In this document: in pieces, positions 27,642 to 32,559 of the stretch | Layout of the letters: each line of letters starts with the position of its first letter | How positions within the stretch are numbered: position 1 is the stretch's first letter | Source of the DNA: Candidatus Latescibacterota bacterium | GTDB lineage: Bacteria > Latescibacterota > UBA2968 > GCA-2709665 | NCBI GenBank assembly: GCA_012270675.1 | Contig: JAAXHW010000021.1 | Location: 1 to 32,559, forward strand | DNA: 32,559 bases | Direction: 5' to 3' | Position numbers and translations under genes: made by a program | The notes under the pieces: model-generated | The model's input: the letters and a program-made list of their open reading frames with translations, nothing else | Told to the model about the DNA's origin: nothing | Databases searched by the model: none

Positions 27642-28271
27642 ATGGCGAGGTATACGGGTGCAAATTGTAAGCTGTGTCGTCGAGAGGGTGTCAAGCTGTT
27701 TCTCAAGGGAGAGCGCTGCTATCTGGATAAATGCGCTTTTGAAAGACGAGGCTACGCGCCGGGCATGCATGGGCAGCGCCCCAGTCGGAAACCCTCGGAG
27801 TACGCCCTTCAGCTTCGGGAGAAACAGAAGGCCAAGCGCCAGTACGGTATTCTTGAAAACCAGTTCCGGAACTACTACCACCGGGCTGCCCGTCGAAGAG
27901 GGGTGACCGGGGAGTTGCTCCTGCAGATGCTGGAATGCCGGCTGGACACCGTGACCCACCGCCTGGGGTTTGCGCCGTCGCGGAAGGCGGCACGCCAGCT
28001 GGTTCGACACCGCCATGTCATGGTGAACGGCAGGACCGTCAATATCCCGTCCTATCAGGTTGCGCCGGGAGATACCATTCAGATCAGGAAGAAGAGCCGA
28101 CAGCTTCAGTTGGTCCACGAGGCCATGAAGCGAATAAGCGAAGGCCGACAGGCTCCCTGGCTTTCTCTGGATAAGGTAAACCTGAGCGGCACGTTTCTGG
28201 ACTATCCCAAACGGGAAGATATCCCCACGGCAGTGGAGGAACAGCTCATTGTTGAGCTCTATTCGAAGTAG
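27642..28271 (+). CDS. rpsD: 30S ribosomal protein S4, zinc-binding form
   Basis: S4 starts 30S assembly and helps form the mRNA entry helicase site. ATG 27642 is chosen because TAGGAG ends nine bases upstream; an ATG at 27633 touches that site. The 209-residue product begins [21 protein letters not shown]9, C12, C26 and C31 give a zinc-bound N-terminal region as in Thermus S4. The S4 RNA-binding domain is seen in [20 protein letters not shown] and [20 protein letters not shown] (about residues 97-136). The preceding leader can form alternative stems. Confidence 0.97.
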   Translation: MARYTGANCKLCRREGVKLFLKGERCYLDKCAFERRGYAPGMHGQRPSRKPSEYALQLREKQKAKRQYGILENQFRNYYHRAARRRGVTGELLLQMLECRLDTVTHRLGFAPSRKAARQLVRHRHVMVNGRTVNIPSYQVAPGDTIQIRKKSRQLQLVHEAMKRISEGRQAPWLSLDKVNLSGTFLDYPKREDIPTAVEEQLIVELYSK

Positions 28272-28275
28272 CGGC

Positions 28276-28311
28276 CTCCTCCGGGGGGGCGAACACGGTT
28301 AGCGTGAGGAG
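28276..28311 (+). promoter_or_regulatory. Possible SD-masking helix before rpoA
   Basis: CTCCTC (28276-28281) is perfectly complementary to GAGGAG (28306-28311), the ribosome binding site of rpoA, with 24 bases between. The pyrimidine stretch CCTCCTCC also resembles the 3' end of 16S rRNA. Pairing would hide the rpoA start signal. A competing pairing of CCTCC with the adjacent G run (28283-28289) is possible, so a two-state arrangement is conceivable. Confidence 0.35.
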
Positions 28312-28319
28312 AATTGTGT

Positions 28320-29336
28320 ATGAAGCCGCAGAACTTTCAGATGCCCAGATCGGTTCAGATCAACGAGGACAGCCTGACGGAAACCTACGGGATGTTTACG
28401 GTTCAGCCCCTCGAACGCGGATTTGGGACGACGATTGGGAACGCATTGCGGAGGGTGTTGCTCTCTTCGATTGAGGGCGCAGCCGTCAAAGCAGTCAGGA
28501 TTGAGGGGGTACAGCACGAATTTTGTGTGGTCAATGGGGTTGTGGAGGACATGACGGAGCTTGTCTTAAACCTGAAAGAGGTCTGCCTCCGATGCCACGC
28601 GGAAGAAGACAAATTTTTACGGGTGAAAAAAAAGGGCGCCGGCGAGTTGACAGCGGCGGACCTTCAGGTGGACTCCGATGTTGAGATTATGAATCCGGAC
28701 CTGCATATTGCGACCCTGGATAAGGATGGCCACCTGGATATGGAGATTGCAGTGGGGAAGGGGCGGGGGTACATCCTGGCCGAGGAGCATAAGTTCTCCG
28801 AACAACCGATGGGGACGATTCCCATTGATTCGGCTTTTTCTCCAATTCAGAAGGTCCACTACGAGGTCGATAATGCCCGCGTAGGCCAGCAGACAGACTA
28901 CGATAAGCTGACGCTGGAGATCTGGACCAACGGGGTGGTCCGACCCGACGATGCGGTTTCACATGCGGCAAATATTTTAAAGGACCATCTGGAGTTTTTT
29001 ATTCACCTTGAAGAAGAAGCGGAACCGGAGGAACAGGAGGTTGTCGATGAGGAGGCCCAGCGGATTGCCAACCTCTTGACCCTGCCGGTAGAGGAGCTGG
29101 AATTATCGGTTCGCTCTGCCAACTGTTTGAAAGCCGCCAGTATTCTGACGCTGGAAGATCTGGTCCAGAAGACCGAGAACGAGATGCTTAAATTCCGGAA
29201 TTTCGGACGAAAGTCTCTGAATGAGCTAACCGCTATTTTAGAGAGGTTGAATATTCAGTTTGGTATGGACGTTTCAAAATACAAAGATATCGCCGTCAGG
29301 TCTGAGCATATGGCGGCCGTCGACGAAGAATTTTAA
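28320..29336 (+). CDS. rpoA: DNA-directed RNA polymerase subunit alpha
   Basis: The alpha dimer nucleates polymerase assembly, and its C-terminal domain contacts UP elements and activators. ATG 28320 follows GAGGAG; an in-frame TTG at 28314 is too close to that site. The 338-residue product has the N-terminal assembly domain (ERGFGTTIGNALRRVLLSSI near residue 35), a linker rich in Glu (about 230-248), and the C-terminal domain with ELSVRSANCLKAASILTLED. The DNA-contact arginine falls exactly at residue 265. FRNFGRKSLNEL follows. The extended tail after residue 318 is short and acidic. rplQ starts three bases after the stop. Confidence 0.98.
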   Translation: MKPQNFQMPRSVQINEDSLTETYGMFTVQPLERGFGTTIGNALRRVLLSSIEGAAVKAVRIEGVQHEFCVVNGVVEDMTELVLNLKEVCLRCHAEEDKFLRVKKKGAGELTAADLQVDSDVEIMNPDLHIATLDKDGHLDMEIAVGKGRGYILAEEHKFSEQPMGTIPIDSAFSPIQKVHYEVDNARVGQQTDYDKLTLEIWTNGVVRPDDAVSHAANILKDHLEFFIHLEEEAEPEEQEVVDEEAQRIANLLTLPVEELELSVRSANCLKAASILTLEDLVQKTENEMLKFRNFGRKSLNELTAILERLNIQFGMDVSKYKDIAVRSEHMAAVDEEF

Positions 29337-29339
29337 GCT

Positions 29340-29837
29340 ATGAGGCACGGTAAGCAAGGGCGTAAGCTCGGTCGTACAGCGAGTCACAAGAAAGCGATGT
29401 TGAACAATATGGCCACATCGCTCTTCACGCATGGATGCATTCGTACAACCTGTGCCAAGGCCAAAGAATTGCGCAGGGTGGCCGATCGAATGATCACCCT
29501 TGCCAAGCAGGGAGACCTCCATGCCCGGCGGCAGGTGCTCAGACGGATTCGCAACCCGGTGGTGGTTTCCAAACTGTTCGACGAGGTCGGCCCGGCCTTT
29601 GCCGATCGAAACGGAGGATACACCCGGGTGCTCAAGGTGGGGCCGCGGAGGGGGGACAGCGTGGAGGTCTGTCTGGTCCAGCTGGTGGGGGATGAGTTCC
29701 GGTCGGATGATGCCCAGCCTGCAGAGGCGGCTGAGGAAGGTGGGGCGGCCGCAGGTGAGGATGTTGAGGCTGCCGGGGCGGCCGATAAGTCCGGCAATCA
29801 GGCTGCCACAGGCTCTGGGGAGAACAAGCATACGTGA
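29340..29837 (+). CDS. rplQ: 50S ribosomal protein L17 with acidic tail
   Basis: L17 lies at the tunnel exit region of the large subunit. The first 115 or so residues are canonical: MRHGKQGRKLGRTASHKKAM, LFTHGCIRTTCAKAKELRRV, ADRMITLAKQGDLHARRQVL, then GGYTRVLKVGPRRGDSVEVC. After about residue 120 comes a 45-residue low-complexity tail rich in A, E, G and D, which many L17 proteins lack (usual size 115-130). ATG 29340 is three bases after rpoA and has no clear ribosome binding site, so coupling is likely. A strong terminator follows the stop. Confidence 0.96.
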   Translation: MRHGKQGRKLGRTASHKKAMLNNMATSLFTHGCIRTTCAKAKELRRVADRMITLAKQGDLHARRQVLRRIRNPVVVSKLFDEVGPAFADRNGGYTRVLKVGPRRGDSVEVCLVQLVGDEFRSDDAQPAEAAEEGGAAAGEDVEAAGAADKSGNQAATGSGENKHT

Positions 29838-29868
29838 ATGGACTCGATCTGAGGGATTGGCAAACCGA

Positions 29869-29907
29869 AGGGCAAGCTGACCGGAAGGTCGGCTTGCCCT
29901 CTTTTTT
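29869..29907 (+). terminator. Strong intrinsic terminator after rplQ
   Basis: AGGGCAAGCTGACC (29869-29882) and GGTCGGCTTGCCCT (29887-29900) form a 14-pair stem with a single G-T pair, closed by a GGAA tetraloop of the GNRA class. C and six T (29902-29907) follow. This is the best terminator in the window and sits 31 bases after the rplQ stop, where the ribosomal run should end. It overlaps the longest reading frame of the next gene. Confidence 0.92.
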
Positions 29908-31135
29908 CAGGCGTTCGGTTCTCGCCCTGGCGGGATTCTGCCTGAGTTTGGGAGGTTCTGCGCTTTCAGCGGAAACCGCAGAAGAGTTCCGTGGGGTGTG
30001 GGTGGTGCGCCATGCGCTGACCTCCCCGGAGCGCATCCGGAAGGTTGTGGATACGGCCCGTCGTGCCCATTTTAATGTCCTGCTGGTTCAGGTCCGTGGC
30101 AGGGGAGATGCCTATTACCGGAGCCGGTTGGTGCCGCCGGGGGAGGATTTGCCGGTAGACGACCCGGATTTCGATCCTCTGGCCCTGGTTGTTCGCGAAG
30201 CCCATCGGGCGGGTTTGGAGGTACACGCCTGGGTGAACCTCTACCTGGCCTGGAGTCCGACCAAACGCCTTCCGCGTTCGCCCGGGCACGTTTTGTTGCA
30301 GCATCCCGAATGGTTTATGACCTCCGCAGATGGCATCGACATGGGCCGTATGGACCTGGATGGGGTGGGGCTGATGGGACGGGGCGTGGCAGGCCGCTAC
30401 CTTTCTCCCGGTATTCCCCAGGTTCGGGCGTATTTGACCCGGGTTGCTGAAGAGATCGTCAGGAGCTATGACATTGATGGTTTACACCTGGACTACGTGC
30501 GCTATCCCAACGTCCACTACGATTACAATTCGATCAGCCGGAAGGAATTTGTCAGGCGCTATCGGTTCGATCCGCTGAGCCTGCTGAACCGTGAAGAGGA
30601 GCACCCGAAGGGGGAGGACCGACGGGAGAGGTTGAAGAGGGTGTGGGCGCGGTGGCGGACGGACCGGGTCAGCCTGCAGGTCAAAGAGATCCGCAGGCTG
30701 CTTGCGCGCCTGAAACCCCGGGTCAAACTCTCTGCGGCTGTGAAACCCGATTTTGAGATGGCCTACCATCAGTACGGGCAGGACTGGATCGGATGGATGA
30801 ACAAGCAGCTGGTCGATTTTGTGGTGCCGATGCTCTATGTGGGCTCCACAGAAGAGATCGGGCGCCAGATCAGAGAAATTCGCAAATCTGTCAAGCGGGG
30901 CCATCTGTACGCGGGAATCGGGGTATGGAACCAGTCGCCCCTGGAGACCGTGGCACAGGTTGAACAGGCCCGCCGTTTGGGGCTTAAAGGGGTCGTGCTT
31001 TTTTCATACGATAGCCTGATTGAGAAACCGGAAGCGCTGGAGCGGTTACGGAAGGGGTGCTTCCGCATGCCCTCCCGAATCCCTCGCATGGAGTGGAAGC
31101 AGGAACGCCATGGGGTTAAAGCCCAAACGCGGTAA
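29894..31135 (+). CDS. Secreted GHL10-family glycoside hydrolase-like protein
   Basis: The protein resembles GHL10 (DUF187) enzymes, TIM-barrel hydrolase-like proteins; the E. coli member DigH (YddW) cleaves peptidoglycan glycans stripped of peptides. From TTG 29894 (413 residues) it has a Sec signal peptide: PSFFRR, a hydrophobic stretch VLALAGFCLSLGG and a cleavage motif SALSA before ETAEEF. Then come EFRGVWVVRH, FNVLLVQVRGRGDAYYRS, LEVHAWVNLY, the barrel motif DGLHLDYVRYP with D200, and LVDFVVPMLYVGS. No lipobox and no extra domain are seen. The frame stays open to a GTG at 29834 that overlaps the rplQ stop; that start would place the terminator inside the gene. A cell-wall role is inferred. 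Confidence 0.85.
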   Translation: MPSFFRRSVLALAGFCLSLGGSALSAETAEEFRGVWVVRHALTSPERIRKVVDTARRAHFNVLLVQVRGRGDAYYRSRLVPPGEDLPVDDPDFDPLALVVREAHRAGLEVHAWVNLYLAWSPTKRLPRSPGHVLLQHPEWFMTSADGIDMGRMDLDGVGLMGRGVAGRYLSPGIPQVRAYLTRVAEEIVRSYDIDGLHLDYVRYPNVHYDYNSISRKEFVRRYRFDPLSLLNREEEHPKGEDRRERLKRVWARWRTDRVSLQVKEIRRLLARLKPRVKLSAAVKPDFEMAYHQYGQDWIGWMNKQLVDFVVPMLYVGSTEEIGRQIREIRKSVKRGHLYAGIGVWNQSPLETVAQVEQARRLGLKGVVLFSYDSLIEKPEALERLRKGCFRMPSRIPRMEWKQERHGVKAQTR

Positions 31136-32483
31136 ACGCCTGGAACTGGAGATTGAAGCGCTGGACAGCAAGGGGCAGGGTGTTGCCCGGATGGGGGAGT
31201 ACACGGTTCGTGTGCGCGGTGCGCTGCCCGGAGACCGCCTCATTGTACGCATCGGAAGGGTGCGACACGGACGTCGGCAGGCCGAGGCCCGAAGGGAAGC
31301 GGTTCTGCAAACGGAGGTGGACCGCATCCCTGCCCGGTGTTGTCATTTTGGGACCTGCGGCGGGTGTCTCTGGCAGGATGTGTCCTACGAAACCCAGGTC
31401 CGCCTGAAGCAGGAACTGGTGGATCGGTGCTTGAAAGAGGCGGGCATCGACGTTGCTCTGGACACCCCTCTGTTGGCCGAGCATCCCTTTTTTTATCGCA
31501 ACAAGATGGAGTTTTCCTTTGGCATATCCCGTGAAAACAGGGTGGACCTGGGACTCCACATACCGGGGCGGTTTGACCGGATCTTCGATCTGGAGGCCTG
31601 TCACCTCCAGTCCGAACGGTCCAATCGCATTGTGGATTGGATACGCCGGTTTGTCAGGCAGCGCAACCTGTCTGCCTATCACCTGAATCGGCACGAAGGC
31701 CTGATGCGGTTTCTAACGGTGCGGGAGGGGAAACAGACGGGCGAGACGATGGTGATCCTGACCACGTCGGGGGAGGACCTGCCCGGTGCGGAAGCGCTGG
31801 GCGAGGCCCTCATGCAGGCGTTCCCGGAGATCAAGAGTGTGGTACACAGCATTAACCGGCGAAAGGCACAGGTCGCCGTTGGCGATGAGGAAATCGTGAT
31901 TGCCGGGAGCCCTGCGGTCCAGGAGAAATTGGGCAATTTTGTGTTTGAAATTTCGCCGAGTTCATTTTTTCAGCCCAATACCCTGCAGTCCGAACAGCTC
32001 TACCGGCGGGTTGTCGAACTCATAGATCCCCGGCCTGAAGACCGGGCGCTGGATGTCTATTGCGGGACAGGGGGTATTTCTCTGTTTCTGTCCGAGCGGG
32101 TCGGGCAGGTTGTGGGCATAGAGGTGGCCGAATCGGCTGTACAGGATGCGGTGCGAAACAGTGCCAACAACGGGGTTGACAACTGCCGGTTTATCTCCGG
32201 CGCGGCAGAACAGATTCTGCATCAGCTCAAGGTTCAGGGGGAGCACTTCGATGTGGCAGTGACAGACCCCCCCAGACCCGGGATGCACCTGAAGGCATTA
32301 CAGGCGCTGGCCGAGTTGAGGCCGAATCGAATTGTCTACGTATCGTGCAACCCTCAGGTCCTGGGGGCTGATCTGAAACGGCTGCAGGCCGCAGGGTATC
32401 GGACGGACTATCTCCAGCTGGTCGACATGCTGCCCCATACGCCTCACTGTGAGGTCCTGGCGCGGCTGGTGTACACGGGATAG
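31110..32483 (+). CDS. rlmD: 23S rRNA (uracil-5-)-methyltransferase, RlmD/RumA type
   Basis: The family uses S-adenosylmethionine to make 5-methyluridine in 23S rRNA (U1939 in E. coli for RlmD). ATG 31110 with AGGAACG upstream gives 457 residues and a 26-base overlap with the GHL10 gene. The N-terminal TRAM domain (about 8-65) has LELEIEALDSKGQGVARMGE. Fe-S cysteines are C78, C83, C86 (CHFGTCGGC) and C164 (EACHLQ). The methyltransferase domain has DVYCGTGGISLFL (about 314-326), TDPPRPGMHL (about 383-392) and YVSCNP with the catalytic C413. The Fe-S ligands argue against TrmA. The exact target base (U747 or U1939) cannot be told from sequence. Confidence 0.9.
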   Translation: MGLKPKRGKRLELEIEALDSKGQGVARMGEYTVRVRGALPGDRLIVRIGRVRHGRRQAEARREAVLQTEVDRIPARCCHFGTCGGCLWQDVSYETQVRLKQELVDRCLKEAGIDVALDTPLLAEHPFFYRNKMEFSFGISRENRVDLGLHIPGRFDRIFDLEACHLQSERSNRIVDWIRRFVRQRNLSAYHLNRHEGLMRFLTVREGKQTGETMVILTTSGEDLPGAEALGEALMQAFPEIKSVVHSINRRKAQVAVGDEEIVIAGSPAVQEKLGNFVFEISPSSFFQPNTLQSEQLYRRVVELIDPRPEDRALDVYCGTGGISLFLSERVGQVVGIEVAESAVQDAVRNSANNGVDNCRFISGAAEQILHQLKVQGEHFDVAVTDPPRPGMHLKALQALAELRPNRIVYVSCNPQVLGADLKRLQAAGYRTDYLQLVDMLPHTPHCEVLARLVYTG

Positions 32484-32506
32484 GGGGCAACCATCCGGTT
32501 GCCCCC
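32483..32506. terminator. Perfect 10-bp hairpin after rlmD, no T run
   Basis: GGGGGCAACC (32483-32492) and GGTTGCCCCC (32497-32506) form a perfect ten-pair stem with loop ATCC, starting at the rlmD stop codon. There is no T run on either side, so it is not a classical intrinsic terminator. It could be a 3' stabilising hairpin or a terminator that does not need U residues. The remaining 53 bases to the window end hold no gene that I can support. Confidence 0.5.
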
Positions 32507-32559
32507 TGCAATGCCCTGCCCGGGTTGACGCTCAGAAGTTGTTTTAAAATTCCCGGTGA

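Noticed and set aside
32525-32550. TTGACG and TAAAAT as a promoter at the right edge
   Set aside because: The spacing is only 14 bases, too short for a standard promoter, and no downstream gene is visible in the window.

Overview
This window is almost entirely bacterial housekeeping DNA: one continuous plus-strand run of translation and transcription genes. About 43 protein genes and three tRNA genes (one cut by the left edge) are packed with very little spacing. The largest gene-free gap is under 200 bases, so no stretch over 300 bases lacks a gene. By eye the G+C content is in the high fifties. The organism is Gram-negative-like: RpoC carries a large insertion in the trigger-loop region, RpoB carries a charged insertion before its catalytic block, and the last gene set includes a secreted GHL10-type hydrolase and an Fe-S RlmD-type methyltransferase. 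The proteins do not look like well-known proteobacterial or Bacteroidetes versions. An uncultured FCB-group or similar lineage is plausible, but I cannot prove it from sequence alone.

Layout. 1-443: tRNA-Gly (3' end), tRNA-Thr, a short rpmG missed by a length-limited ORF search, and tRNA-Trp. 618-3620: secE-nusG-rplK-rplA-rplJ-rplL. 3733-11653: rpoB-rpoC. 11799-16021: rpsL-rpsG-fusA-tuf (str cluster), preceded by a good sigma-70-type promoter that overlaps the rpoC stop. 16037-17916: the start of the S10 cluster, only 15 bases after tuf and without its own leader. It continues through the S10, spc and alpha clusters (rpsJ to rplQ) to 29837, with rpmJ directly after secY and no adk, map or infA. 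A strong intrinsic terminator at 29869-29907 closes the run. After it come a secreted GHL10-family glycoside hydrolase-like protein and an overlapping rlmD-like 23S rRNA uracil methyltransferase, followed by a perfect 10-bp hairpin near the right edge.

How the parts work together. The genes encode the core RNA polymerase (alpha, beta, beta'), NusG, two translocon subunits (SecE, SecY), both main elongation GTPases, and most ribosomal proteins of the classical clusters. Control seems to lie in short RNA structures between genes. These are GC hairpins before rplJ and before rpoB, a possible pseudoknot before tuf, a pair of mutually exclusive stems before rpsD, and a possible SD-masking helix before rpoA.

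I found no mobile element, CRISPR array, prophage or defence system, and no convincing new multi-gene system. The observations most worth following are the alternative-stem leader of rpsD, the terminator lying inside the longest reading frame of the GHL10 gene, the natural Arg/Ser pair in the streptomycin loop of S12, and the run of TTG start codons in small-subunit ribosomal protein genes.
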